From Argentina anserina (Eukaryota > Streptophyta > Magnoliopsida > Rosales > Rosaceae), in contig NW_026089509.1 of assembly GCF_933775445.1 (NCBI RefSeq), positions 1-64,000 of the forward strand: DNA of 64,000 bases. The letters are read 5' to 3'. A model generated the notes under the pieces. It saw only the letters and a program-made list of their open reading frames with translations. It was not told where the DNA came from and did no database searches. The translations under genes and the position numbers were made by a program. The number at the start of each line of letters is the position of its first letter. Within the stretch, counting starts at the first letter, position 1. Shown here piece after piece: positions 23,476 to 35,317 of this stretch.

Positions 23476-25486
23476 GATGCGAGTTTCTATTCAATTTGAG
23501 AGTTTTGCAAGTGTGGGAGTGTGTTTCTTTCAAACTTAGTATCTTTACATCGTTTGCGTGTCTTTACTATTCCAATTGTGTATCTTTACATCGTTTGCGT
23601 ATCTTTACTATTCCAATTGTGTATCTTTTAATTTCTCGTTTGAGTATCTTTCTGTAAGGCTTCTGATGCGAGTTTCTGTTGTATTTGAGAGTTTTGCAAG
23701 TGTGGGAGTGTGTTTCTTTCAAACTGAGTATCTTTACATCGTTTTCGTATCTTTACTATTCCAATTGTGTATCTTTTCATTTCTCGTTTGAGTATCTTTC
23801 TGTAAGGCTTCTGATGCGAGTTTCTATTGTATTTGAGAGTTTTGCAAGTGTGGGAGTGTGTTTCTTTTAAACTGAGTATCTTTACATCGTTTGCGTATCT
23901 TTACTATTCCAATTGTGTATCTTTACATCGTTTGCGTATCTTTACTATTCCAATTGTGTATCTTTTCAATTCTCGTTTGAGTATCTTTCTGTCTGGCTTT
24001 CTGATGCGAGTTTCTATTGAATTTGAGAGTTTTGCAAGTGTGGGAGTGTGTTTCTTTCAAACTGAGTATCTTTACATCGTTTGCGTATCTTTACTATTCC
24101 AATTGTGTATCTTTACATCGTTTGCGTATCTTTACTATTCCAATTGTGTATCTTTTCATTTCTCGTTTGAGTATCTTTCTGTAAGGCTTTCTGATGCGAG
24201 TTTCTATTGTATTTGAGAGTTTTGCAAGTGTGGGAATGTGTTTCTTTCAAACTGAGTATCTTTACATCGTTTGCGTATCTTTACTATTCCAATTGTGTAT
24301 CTTTTCAATTCTCGTTTGAGTATCTTTACTATTCCAATTGTGTATCTTTACATCGTTTGCGTATCTTTACTATTCCAATTGTGTATCTTTACATCGTTTG
24401 CGTATCTTTACTATTCCAATTGTGTATCTTTTCATTTCTCGTTTGAGTATCTTTCTGTAAGGCTTCTGATGCGAGTTTCTATTGTATTTGAGACTTTTGC
24501 AAGTGTGGGAGTGTGTTTCTTTCAAACTGAGTATCTTTACATCGTTTGCGTATCTTTACTATTCCAATTGTGTATCTTTTCATTTCTCGTTTGAGTATCT
24601 TTCTGTAAGGCTTCTGATGCGAGTTTCTATTGAATTTGAGAGTTTTGCAAGTGTGGGAGTGTGTTTCTTTCAAACTGAATATCTTTACATCGTTTGCGTA
24701 TCTTTACTATTCCAGTTGTGTATCTTTTCAATTCTCGTTTGAGTATCTTTCTGAACGGCTATCTGATGCGAGTTTCTATGGAATTTGAGAGTTTTGCAAG
24801 TGTGGGAGTGTGTTTCTTTCAAACTGAGTATCTTTACATCGTTTGCGTATCTTTACTATTCCAATTGTGTATCTTTTCAATTCTGGTTTGAGTGTCTTTA
24901 CTATTCCAATTGTGTATCTTTACATCGTTTGCGTATCTTTACTATTCCAAGTGTGTATCTTTACATCGTTTGCGTATCTTTACTATTCCAATTGTGTATC
25001 TTTTAATTTCTCGTTTGAGTATCTTTCTGTAAGGCTTTTGATGCGAGTTTCTATTATATTTGAGAGTTTTGCAAGTGTGGGAGTGTGTTTCTTTCAAACT
25101 GAGTATCTTTACATCGTTTGCGTATCTTTACTATTCTAATTGTGTATCTTTTCAATTCTCGTTTGAGTATCTTTCTGTAAGGCTTTCTGATGCGAGTTTC
25201 TATTGAATTTTAGAGTTTTGCAAGTGTGGGAGTGTGTTTCTTTCAAACTGAGTATCTTTACATCTTTTGCGTATCTTTACTATTCCAATTGTGTATCTTT
25301 TCATTTCTCGTATGAGTATCTTTCTGTAAGGCTTTCTGATGCGAGTTTCTATTGTATTTGAGAGTTTTGCAAATGTGGGAATGTGTTTCTTTCAAACTGA
25401 GTATCTTTACATCGTTTGCGTATCTTTACTATTCCAATTGTGTATCTTTTCAATTCTGGTTTGAGTATCTCTCTGTAAGGCTTTCT
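23476..25486 (+). repeat. 2011-bp HOR copy 3
   Basis: This copy is nearly identical to copy 2. I noticed about three differences over the unit: TTTTCAATTCTCG instead of TTTTCATTTCTCG near 24303, ATCTCTCTG near 25470, and CTTTCTAATGCG just before the next unit. Three in 2011 would be near 99.85% identity, but that is an eye count, not an alignment. Confidence 0.93.
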
Positions 25487-27497
25487 AATGCGAGTTTCTA
25501 TTCAATTTGAGAGTTTTGCAAGTGTGGGAGTGTGTTTCTTTCAAACTTAGTATCTTTACATCGTTTGCGTGTCTTTACTATTCCAATTGTGTATCTTTAC
25601 ATCGTTTGCGTATCTTTACTATTCCAATTGTGTATCTTTTAATTTCTCGTTTGAGTATCTTTCTGTAAGGCTTCTGATGCGAGTTTCTGTTGTATTTGAG
25701 AGTTTTGCAAGTGTGGGAGTGTGTTTCTTTCAAACTGAGTATCTTTACATCGTTTGCGTATCTTTACTATTCCAATTGTGTATCTTTTCATTTCTCGTTT
25801 GAGTATCTTTCTGTAAGGCTTCTGATGCGAGTTTCTATTGTATTTGAGAGTTTTGCAAGTGTGGGAGTGTGTTTCTTTTAAACTGAGTATCTTTACATCG
25901 TTTGCGTATCTTTACTATTCCAATTGTGTATATTTACATCGTTTGCGTATCTTTACTATTCCAATTGTGTATCTTTTCAATTCTCGTTTGAGTATCTTTC
26001 TGTCTGGCTTTCTGATGCGAGTTTCTATTGAATTTGAGAGTTTTGCAAGTGTGGGAGTGTGTTTCTTTCAAACTGAGTATCTTTACATCGTTTGCGTATC
26101 TTTACTATTCCAATTGTGTATCTTTACATCGTTTGCGTATCTTTACTATTCCAATTGTGTATCTTTTCATTTCTCGTTTGAGTATCTTTCTGTAAGGCTT
26201 TCTGATGCGAGTTTCTATTGTATTTGAGAGTTTTGCAAGTGTGGGAATGTGTTTCTTTCAAACTGAGTATCTTTACATCGTTTGCGTATCTTTACTATTC
26301 CAATTGTGTATCTTTTCATTTCTCGTTTGAGTATCTTTACTATTCCAATTGTGTATCTTTACATCGTTTGCGTATCTTTACTATTCCAATTGTGTATCTT
26401 TACATCGTTTGCGTATCTTTACTATTCCAATTGTGTATCTTTTCATTTCTCGTTTGAGTATCTTTCTGTAAGGCTTCTGATGCGAGTTTCTATTGTATTT
26501 GAGACTTTTGCAAGTGTGGGAGTGTGTTTCTTTCAAACTGAGTATCTTTACATCGTTTGCGTATCTTTACTATTCCAATTGTGTATCTTTTCATTTCTCG
26601 TTTGAGTATCTTTCTGTAAGGCTTCTGATGCGAGTTTCTATTGAATTTGAGAGTTTTGCAAGTGTGGGAGTGTGTTTCTTTCAAACTGAATATCTTTACA
26701 TCGTTTGCGTATCTTTACTATTCCAGTTGTGTATCTTTTCAATTCTCGTTTGAGTATCTTTCTGAACGGCTATCTGATGCGAGTTTCTATGGAATTTGAG
26801 AGTTTTGCAAGTGTGGGAGTGTGTTTCTTTCAAACTGAGTATCTTTACATCGTTTGCGTATCTTTACTATTCCAATTGTGTATCTTTTCAATTCTGGTTT
26901 GAGTGTCTTTACTATTCCAATTGTGTATCTTTACATCGTTTGCGTATCTTTACTATTCCAATTGTGTATCTTTACATCGTTTGCGTATCTTTACTATTCC
27001 AATTGTGTATCTTTTAATTTCTCGTTTGAGTATCTTTCTGTAAGGCTTTTGATGCGAGTTTCTATTATATTTGAGAGTTTTGCAAGTGTGGGAGTGTGTT
27101 TCTTTCAAACTGAGTATCTTTACATCGTTTGCGTATCTTTACTATTCTAATTGTGTATCTTTTCAATTCTCGTTTGAGTATCTTTCTGTAAGGCTTTCTG
27201 ATGCGAGTTTCTATTGAATTTTAGAGTTTTGCAAGTGTGGGAGTGTGTTTCTTTCAAACTGAGTATCTTTACATCTTTTGCGTATCTTTACTATTCCAAT
27301 TGTGTATCTTTTCATTTCTCGTATGAGTATCTTTCTGTAAGGCTTTCTGATGCGAGTTTCTATTGTATTTGAGAGTTTTGCAAATGTGGGAATGTGTTTC
27401 TTTCAAACTGAGTATCTTTACATCGTTTGCGTATCTTTACTATTCCAATTGTGTATCTTTTCAATTCTGGTTTGAGTATCTTTCTGTAAGGCTTTCT
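25487..27497 (+). repeat. 2011-bp HOR copy 4
   Basis: It has the same order and length. It begins after a CTAATGCG variant of the monomer start. Private change: GTGTATATTTACATCG near 25927. The GTTTTCG variant of copies 1-3 is GTTTGCG here, and CCAAGTGTG is back to CCAATTGTG. These differences give a partial order of events within the HOR. Confidence 0.93.
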
Positions 27498-28701
27498 GAT
27501 GCGAGTTTCTATTCAATTTGAGAGTTTTGCAAGTGTGGGAGTGTGTTTCTTTCAAACTTAGTATCTTTACATCGTTTGCGTGTCTTTACTATTCCAATTG
27601 TGTATCTTTACATCGTTTGCGTATCTTTACTATTCCAATTGTGTATCTTTTAATTTCTCGTTTGAGTATCTTTCTGTAAGGCTTCTGATGCGAGTTTCTG
27701 TTGTATTTGAGAGTTTTGCAAGTGTGGGAGTGTGTTTCTTTCAAACTGAGTATCTTTACATCGTTTGCGTATCTTTACTATTCCAATTGTGTATCTTTTC
27801 ATTTCTCGTTTGAGTATCTTTCTGTAAGGCTTCTGATGCGAGTTTCTATTGTATTTGAGAGTTTTGCAAGTGTGGGAGTGTGTTTCTTTTAAACTGAGTA
27901 TCTTTACATCGTTTGCGTATCTTTACTATTCCAATTGTGTATCTTTACATCGTTTGCGTATCTTTACTATTCCAATTGTGTATATTTTCAATTCTCGTTT
28001 GAGTATCTTTCTGTAAGGCTTCTGATGCGAGTTTCTATTGTATTTGAGACTTTTGCAAGTGTGGGAGTGTGTTTCTTTCAAACTGAGTATCTTTACATCG
28101 TTTGCGTATCTTTACTATTCCAATTGTGTATCTTTTCATTTCTCGTTTGAGTATCTTTCTGTAAGGCTTCTGATGCGAGTTTCTATTGAATTTGAGAGTT
28201 TTGCAAGTGTGGGAGTGTGTTTCTTTCAAACTGAATATCTTTACATCGTTTGCGTATCTTTACTATTCCAGTTGTGTATCTTTTCAATTCTCGTTTGAGT
28301 ATCTTTCTGAACGGCTATCTGATGCGAGTTTCTATGGAATTTGAGAGTTTTGCAAGTGTGGGAGTGTGTTTCTTTCAAACTGAGTATCTTTACATCGTTT
28401 GCGTATCTTTACTATTCCAATTGTGTATCTTTTCAATTCTGGTTTAAGTGTCTTTACTATTCCAATTGTGTATCTTTACATCGTTTGCGTATCTTTACTA
28501 TTCCAATTGTGTATCTTTACATCGTTTGCGTATCTTTACTATTCCAATTGTGTATCTTTTCATTTCTCGTTTGAGTATCTTTCTGTAAGGCTTTTGATGC
28601 GAGTTTCTATTATATTTGAGAGTTTTGCAAGTGTGGGAGTGTGTTTCTTTCAAACTGAGTATCTTTACATCGTTTGCGTATCTTTACTATTCTAATTGTG
28701 T
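27498..28701 (+). repeat. 2011-bp HOR copy 5, internally deleted and truncated
   Basis: The first two monomers (27498, 27687) are normal. The next unit (27835-28023) is a 189 bp fusion that joins the third HOR monomer to the end of the fifth; after it the lag to copy 4 is 1545 instead of 2011, a net loss of 466 bp (190 + 275 + 1). The fusion lies around GTGTATATTTTCAATTCTCG at about 27980. The copy continues to about 28701, where block A (TTTACATCG) replaces the expected TTTTCAATTC and domain D begins. Confidence 0.9.
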
Positions 28702-28949
28702 ATCTTTACATCGTTTGCGTATCTTTACTATTCCAATTGTGTATCTTTTCATTTCTCGTTTGAGTATCTTTCTGTAAGGCTTCTGATGCGAGTTTCTATT
28801 GTATTTGAGAGTTTTGCAAGTGTGGGAGTGTGTTTCTTTCAAACTGAGTATCTTTACATCGTTTGCGTATCGTTACTATTCCAATTGTGTATCTTTTCAT
28901 TTCTCGTTTGAGTATCTTTCTGTAAGGCTTTCTGATGCGAGTTTCTGTT

Positions 28950-29900
28950 GTATTTGAGAGTTTTGCAAGTGTGGGAGTGTGTTTCTTTCAAACTGAGTAT
29001 CTTTACATCGTTTGCGTATCTTTACTATTCCAATTATGTATCTTTACATCGTTTGCGTATCTTTACTATTCCAATTGTGTATCTTTTCATTTCTCGTTTG
29101 AGTATCTTTCTGTAAGGCTTCTGATGCGAGTTTCTATTGTATTTGAGAGTTTTGCAAGTGTGGGAGTGTGTTTCTTTCAAACTGAGTATCTTTACATCGT
29201 TTGCGTATCGTTACTATTCCAATTGTGTATATTTTCATTTCTCGTTTGAGTATCTTTCTGTAAGGCTTCTGATGCGAGTTTCTTCTGTATTTGAGAGTTT
29301 TGCAAGTGTGGGAGTGTGTTTCTTTCAAACTGAGTATCTTTACATCGTTTGCGTATCTTTACTATTCCAATTGTGTATCTTTTCATTTCTCGTTTGAGTA
29401 TCTTTCTGTAAGGCTTTCTGATGCGAGTTTCTATTATATTTGAGAGTTTTGCAAGTGTGGGAGTGTGTTTCTTTCAAACTGAGTATCTTTACATCGTTTG
29501 CGTATCTTTACTATTCTAATTGTGTATCTTTACATCGTTTGCGTATCTTTACTATTCCAATTGTGTATCTTTTCATTTCTCGTTTGAGTATCTTTCTGTA
29601 AGGCTTCTGATGCGAGTTTCTATTGTATTTGAGAGTTTTGCAAGTGTGGGAGTGTGTTTCTTTCAAACTGAGTATCTTTACATCGTTTGCGTATCGTTAC
29701 TATTCCAATTGTGTATATTTTCATTTCTCGTTTGAGTATCTTTCTGTAAGGCTTCTGATGCGAGTTTCTTCTGTATTTGAGAGTTTTGCAAGTGTGGGAG
29801 TGTGTTTCTTTCAAACTGAGTATCTTTACATCGTTTGCGTATCTTTACTATTCCAATTGTGTATCTTTTCATTTCTCGTTTGAGTATCTTTCTGAAAGGC
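28950..29900 (+). repeat. 486-bp tandem duplication (two copies)
   Basis: The monomer series 29123, 29271, 29420 recurs as 29609, 29757, 29905 at exactly 486 bp (148+149+189). Both copies carry GTATCGTTAC, GTGTATATTTTC and CTTCTGTATTTGAG in the same order. The homologous region at 32.8-33.2 kb has only one copy, so this duplication arose in this block after the larger duplication, or was lost there. Confidence 0.88.
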
Positions 29901-29904
29901 TTCT

Positions 29905-30134
29905 GATGCGAGTTTTTATTGTATTTGAGAGTTTTGCAAGTGTGGGAGTGTGTTTCTTTCAAACTGAGTATCTTTACATCGTTTGCGTATATTTACTATT
30001 CCAATTGTGTATCTTTACATCGTTTGCGTATCTTTACTATTCCAATTGTGTATCTTTACATCGTTTGCGTATCTTTACTATTCCAATTGTGTATCTTTTC
30101 ATTTCTCGTTTGAGTATCTTTCTGTAAGGCTTCT
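29905..30134 (+). repeat. 230-bp monomer variant (three A-B pairs)
   Basis: The start-to-start spacing is 230 bp, equal to 149 plus two 41 bp A-B pairs minus one T. The tail reads A-B-A-B-A-B-C, with one copy of block B carrying GTATATTTACTATTCC. Other 230-type units occur at 2736-2965 and in the homologous copies near 33.2, 34.5, 37.7, 38.7 and 42.0 kb. It is the next step of the same expansion ladder that gives 149 and 190. Confidence 0.88.
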
Positions 30135-30199
30135 GATGCGAGTTTCTATTGTATTTGAGAGTTTTGCAAGTGTGGGAGTGTGTTTCTTTCAAACTGAGT

Positions 30200-31620
30200 A
30201 TCTTTACATCGTTTGCGTATCTTTACTATTCCAATTGTGTATCTTTTCATTTCTCGTTTGAGTATCTTTCTGTAAGGCTTCTGATGCGAGTTTCTATTGT
30301 ATTTGAGAGTTTTGCAAGTGTGGGAGTGTGTTTCTTTTAAACTGAGTATCTTTACATCGTTTGCGTATCGTTACTATTCCAATTGTGTATCTTTTCATTT
30401 CTCGTTTGAGTATCTTTCTGAACGGATTTCTGATGCGAGTTTCTATTGAATTTGAGAGTTTTGCAAGTGTGGGAGTGTGTTTCTTTCAAACTGAGTTTCT
30501 TTACATCGTTTGCGTATCTTTACTATTCCAATTGTGTATCTTTTCAATTCTCGTTTGAGTATCTTTCTGTAAGGCTTTCTGATGCGAGTTTCTATTGAAT
30601 TTGAGAGTTTTGCAAGTCTGGGAGTGTGTTTCTTTCAAACTGAGTATCTTTACATCGTTTGCGTATCTTTACTATTCCAATTGTGTATCTTTTCATTTCT
30701 CGTTTGAGTATCTTTCTGTAAGGCTTCTGATGCGAGTTTCTATTGTATTTGAGAGTTTTGCAAGTGTGGGAGTGTGTTTCTTTTAAACTGAGTATCTTTA
30801 CATCGTTTGCGTATCGTTACTATTCCAATTGTGTATCTTTTCATTTCTCGTTTGAGTATCTTTCTGTAAGGCTTCTGATGCGAGTTTCTATGGAATTTGA
30901 GAGTTTTGCAAGTGTGGGAGTGTGTTTCTTTCAAACTAAGTATCTTTACATCGTTTGCGTATCTTTACTATTCCAATTGTGTATCTTTTCATTTCTCGTT
31001 TGAGTATCTTTCTGTAAGGCTTCTGATGCGAGTTTCTATTGTATTTGAGAGTTTTGCAAGTGTGGGAGTGTGTTTCTTTTAAACTGAGTATCTTTACATC
31101 GTTTGCGTATCGTTACTATTCCAATTGTGTATCTTTTCATTTCTCGTTTGAGTATCTTTCTGAACGGATTTCTGATGCGAGTTTCTATTGAATTTGAGAG
31201 TTTTGCAAGTGTGGGAGTGTGTTTCTTTCAAACTGAGTTTCTTTACATCGTTTGCGTATCTTTACTATTCCAATTGTGTATCTTTTCAATTCTCGTTTGA
31301 GTATCTTTCTGTAAGGCTTTCTGATGCGAGTTTCTATTGAATTTGAGAGTTTTGCAAGTGTGGGAGTGTGTTTCTTTCAAACTGAGTATCTTTACATCGT
31401 TTGCGTATCTTTACTATTCCAATTGTGTATCTTTTCATTTCTCGTTTGAGTATCTTTCTGTAAGGCTTCTGATGCGAGTTTCTATTGTATTTGAGAGTTT
31501 TGCAAGTGTGGGAGTGTGTTTCTTTTAAACTGAGTATCTTTACATCGTTTGCGTATCGTTACTATTCCAATTGTGTATCTTTTCATTTCTCGTTTGAGTA
31601 TCTTTCTGTAAGGCTTCTGA
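30200..31620 (+). repeat. 742-bp tandem duplication (two copies)
   Basis: Monomer starts 30283, 30432, 30581, 30729 and 30877 recur as 31025, 31174, 31323, 31471 and 31619, all at 742 bp (three 148-mers and two 149-mers). Both copies have ACTGAGTTTCTTTAC after a head preceded by GAACGGATTTCTG, and two CTTTTAAACTGAG units. A private difference is CAAGTCTGGGAG near 30613. The block at 33.4-34.1 kb lacks the duplication. Confidence 0.9.
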
Positions 31621-31899
31621 TGCGAGTTTCTATTGAATTTGAGAGTTTTGCAAGTGTGGGAGTGTGTTTCTTTCAAACTGAATATCTTTACATCGTTTGC
31701 GTATCTTTACTATTCCAGTTGTGTATCTTTTCAATTCTCGTTTGAGTATCTTTCTGAACGGCTATCTGATGCGAGTTTCTATGGAATTTGAGAGTTTTGC
31801 AAGTGTGGGAGTGTGTTTCTTTCAAACTAAGTATCTTTACATCGTTTGCGTATCTTTACTATTCAAATTGTGTATCTTTTCATTTCTCGTTTGAGTATC

Positions 31900-34130
31900 T
31901 TTCTGTAAGGCTTCTGATGCGAGTTTCTATTGTATTTGAGACTTTTGCAAGTGTGGGAGTGTGTTTCTTTCAAACTGAGTATCTTTACATCGTTTGCGTA
32001 TCTTTACTATTCCAATTGTGTATCTTTTCATTTCTCGTTTGAGTATCTTTCTGTAAGGCTTCTGATGCGAGTTTCTATTGAATTTGAGAGTTTTGCAAGT
32101 GTGGGAGTGTGTTTCTTTCAAACTGAATATCTTTACATCGTTTGCGTATCTTTACTATTCTAGTTGTGTATCTTTTCAATTCTCGTTTGAGTATCTTTCT
32201 GAACGGCTATCTGATGCGAGTTTCTATGGAATTTGAGAGTTTTGCAAGTGTGGGAATGTGTTTCTTTCAAACTGAGTATCTTTACATCGTTTGCGTATCT
32301 TTACTATTCCAATTGTGTATCTTTTCAATTCTGGTTTGAGTGTCTTTACTATTCCAATTGTGTATCTTTACATCGTTTGCGTATCTTTACTATTCCAATT
32401 GTGTATCTTTACATCGTTTGCGTATCTTTACTATTCCAATTGTGTATCTTTTCATTTCTCGTTTGAGTATCTTTCTGTAAGGCTTTTTATGCGAGTTTCT
32501 ATTATATTTGAGAGTTTTGCAAGTGTGGGAGTGTGTTTCTTTCAAACTGAGTATCTTTACATCGTTTGCGTATCTTTACTATTCTAATTGTGTATCTTTA
32601 CATCGTTTGCGTATCTTTACTATTCCAATTGTATATCTTTTCATTTCTCGTTTGAGTATCTTTCTGTAAGGCTTCTGATGCGAGTTTCTATTGTATTTGA
32701 GAGTTTTGCAAGTGTGGGAGTGTGTTTCTTTCAAACTGAGTATCTTTACCTCGTTTGCGTATCGTTACTATTCCAATTGTGTATCTTTTCATTTCTCGTT
32801 TAAGTATCTTTCTGTAAGGCTTTCTGATGCGAGTTTCTGTTGTATTTGAGAGTTTTGCAAGTGTGGGAGTGTGTTTCTTTCAAACTGAGTATCTTTACAT
32901 CGTTTGCGTATCTTTACTATTCCAATTATGTATCTTTACATCGTTTGCGTATCTTTACTATTCCAATTGTGTATATTTTCATTTCTCGTTTGAGTATCTT
33001 TCTGTAAGGCTTCTGATGCGAGTTTCTTCTGTATTTGAGAGTTTTGCAAGTGTGGGAGTGTGTTTCTTTCAAACTGAGTATCTTTACATCGTTTGCGTAT
33101 CTTTACTATTCCAATTGTGTATCTTTTCATTTCTCGTTTGAGTATCTTTCTGTAAGGCTTCTGATGCGAGTTTCTATTGTATTTGAGAGTTTTGCAAGTG
33201 TGGTAGTGTGTTTCTTTCAAACTGAGTATCTTTACATCGTTTGCGTATATTTACTATTCCAATTGTGTATCTTTACATCGTTTGCGTATCTTTACTATTC
33301 CAATTGTGTATCTTTATATCGTTTGCGTATCTTTACTATTCCAATTGTGTATCTTTTCATTTCTCGTTTGAGTATCTTTCTGTAAGGCTTCTGATGCGAG
33401 TTTCTATTGTATTTGAGAGTTTTGCAAGTGTGGGAGTGTGTTTCTTTCAAACTGAGTATCTTTACATCGTTTGCGTATCTTTACTATTCCAATTGTGTAT
33501 CTTTTCATTTCTCGTTTGAGTATCTTTCTGTAAGGCTTCTGATGCGAGTTTCTATTGTATTTGAGAGTTTTGCAAGTGTGGGAGTGTGTTTCTTTTAAAC
33601 TGAGTATCTTTACATCGTTTGCGTATCGTTACTATTCCAATTGTGTATCTTTTCATTTCTCGTTTGAGTATCTTTCTGAACGGATTTCTGATGCGAGTTT
33701 CTATTGAATTTGAGAGTTTTGCAAGTGTGGGAGTGTGTTTCTTTCAAACTGAGTATCTTTACATCGTTTGCGTATCTTTACTATTCCAATTGTGTATCTT
33801 TTCAATTCTCGTTTGAGTATCTTTCTGTAAGGCTTTCTGATGCGAGTTTCTATTGAATTTGAGAGTTTTGCAAGTGTGGGAGTGTGTTTCTTTCAAACTG
33901 AGTATCTTTACATCGTTTGCGTATCTTTACTATTCCAATTGTGTATCTTTTCATTTCTCGTTTGAGTATCTTTCTGTAAGGCTTCTGATGCGAGTTTCTA
34001 TTGTATTTGAGAGTTTTGCAAGTGTGGGAGTGTGTTTCTTTTAAACTGAGTATCTTTACATCGTTTGCGTATCGTTACTATTCCAATTGTGTATCTTTTC
34101 ATTTCTCGTTTGAGTATCTTTCTGTAAGGC
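31900..34130 (+). repeat. Second copy of the 28.0-30.9 kb block (lags 3892 then 3258)
   Basis: The left part matches 28.0-29.1 kb at a lag of 3892 bp and the right part matches 29.7-30.9 kb at 3258 bp. The 634 bp step equals 148 + 486, meaning this copy lacks one short monomer and the 486 bp duplication. Private changes include GGCTTTTTATGCG near 32484, TTTACCTCG near 32748, GTGTGGTAGTG near 33202 and TTTATATCG near 33314. Confidence 0.85.
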
Positions 34131-35317
34131 TTTCTGATGCGAGTTTCTGTTGTATTTGAGAATTTTGCAAGTGTGGGAGTGTGTTTCTTTCAAACTGAGT
34201 ATCTTTACATCGTTTGCGTATCTTTACTATTCCAATTATGTATCTTTACATCGTTTGCGTATCTTTACTATTCCAATTATGTATCTTTTCATTTCTCGTT
34301 TGAGTATCTTTCTGTAAGGCTTCTGATGCGAGTTTCTTCTGTATTTGAGAGTTTTGCAAGTGTGGGAGTGTGTTTCTTTCAAACTGAGTATCTTTACATC
34401 GTTTGCGTATCTTTACTATTCCAATTGTGTATCTTTTCATTTCTCGTTTGAGTATCTTTCTGTAAGGCTTCTGATGCGAGTTTGTATTGTATTTGAGAGT
34501 TTTGCAAGTGTGGGAGTGTGTTTCTTTCAAACTGAGTATCTTTACATCGTTTGCGTATCTTTACTATTCCAAGTGTGTATCTTTACATCGTTTGCGTATC
34601 TTTACTATTCCAATTGTGTATCTTTACATCGTTTGCGTATCTTTACTATTCCAATTGTGTATCTTTTCATTTCTCGTTTGAGTATCTTTCTGTAAAGCTT
34701 CTGATGCGAGTTTCTATTGTATTTGAGAGTTTTGCAAGTGTGGGAGTGTGTTTCTTTCAAACTGAGTATCTTTACATCGTTTGCGTATCGTTACTATTCC
34801 AATTGTGTATCTTTTCATTTCTCGTTTGTGTATCTTTCTGTAAGGCTTTCTGATGCGAGTTTCTGTTGTATTTGAGAATTTTGCAAGTGTGGGAGTGTGT
34901 TTCTTTCAAACTGAGTATCTTTACATCGTTTGCGTATCTTTACTATTCCAATTATGTATCTTTACATCGTTTGCGTATCTTTACTATTCCAATTATGTAT
35001 CTTTTCATTTCTCGTTTGAGTATCTTTCTGTAAGGCTTCTGATGCGAGTTTCTATTGTATTTCAGAGTTTTGCAAGTGTGGGAGTGTGTTTCTTTTAAAC
35101 TGAGTATCTTTACATCGTTTGCGTATCGTTACTATTCCAATTGTGTATCTTTTCATTTCTCGTTTGAGTATCTTTCTGTAAGGCTTCTGATGCGAGTTTC
35201 TATTGTATTTCAGAGTTTTGCAAGTGTGGGAGTGTGTTTCTTTTAAACTGAGTATCTTTACATCGTTTGCGTATCGTTACTATTCCAATTGTGTATCTTT
35301 TCATTTCTCGTTTGTGT
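34131..35317 (+). repeat. Domain D monomers with AATTATGTATC and TATTTCAGAG
   Basis: Three long and several short monomers lie here. Pairs of AATTATGTATC in consecutive blocks (near 34238/34278 and 34951/34991) and two successive units with TATTTCAGAG (near 35061 and 35211) show small tandem repeats of about 0.7 kb and 148 bp. GAGAATTTTGC near 34160 and again near 34876 marks the same local duplication. There is no other content. Confidence 0.82.

Larger units (their letters stand above)
18903..28701 (+). repeat. Domain C: 2011-bp HOR (11 monomers), nearly five tandem copies
   Basis: Landmarks repeat exactly every 2011 bp: the monomer start 19454 recurs at 21465, 23476, 25487 and 27498. One unit parses as 189,148,190,190,275,148,149,275,149,149,149, which sums to 2011. 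Markers inside are AACTTAGTATC, CTGTTGTATTTGAG, CTTTTAAACTGAG, CTGTCTGGC, GAGACTTTTGC, ACTGAATATC with CCAGTTGTG, CTATTATATTTG, GAATTTTAGAG and ACATCTTTTGCG. Copies differ at only a handful of sites by eye. This is the most regular part of the window and the best-defined HOR. Confidence 0.95.

Noticed and set aside
29678..29962. Minus-strand open frames of 60-94 codons, with repeated KETHSHTCKTLK-like residues
   Set aside because: They recur with each monomer group and are the reverse complement of the same satellite. No independent coding evidence.
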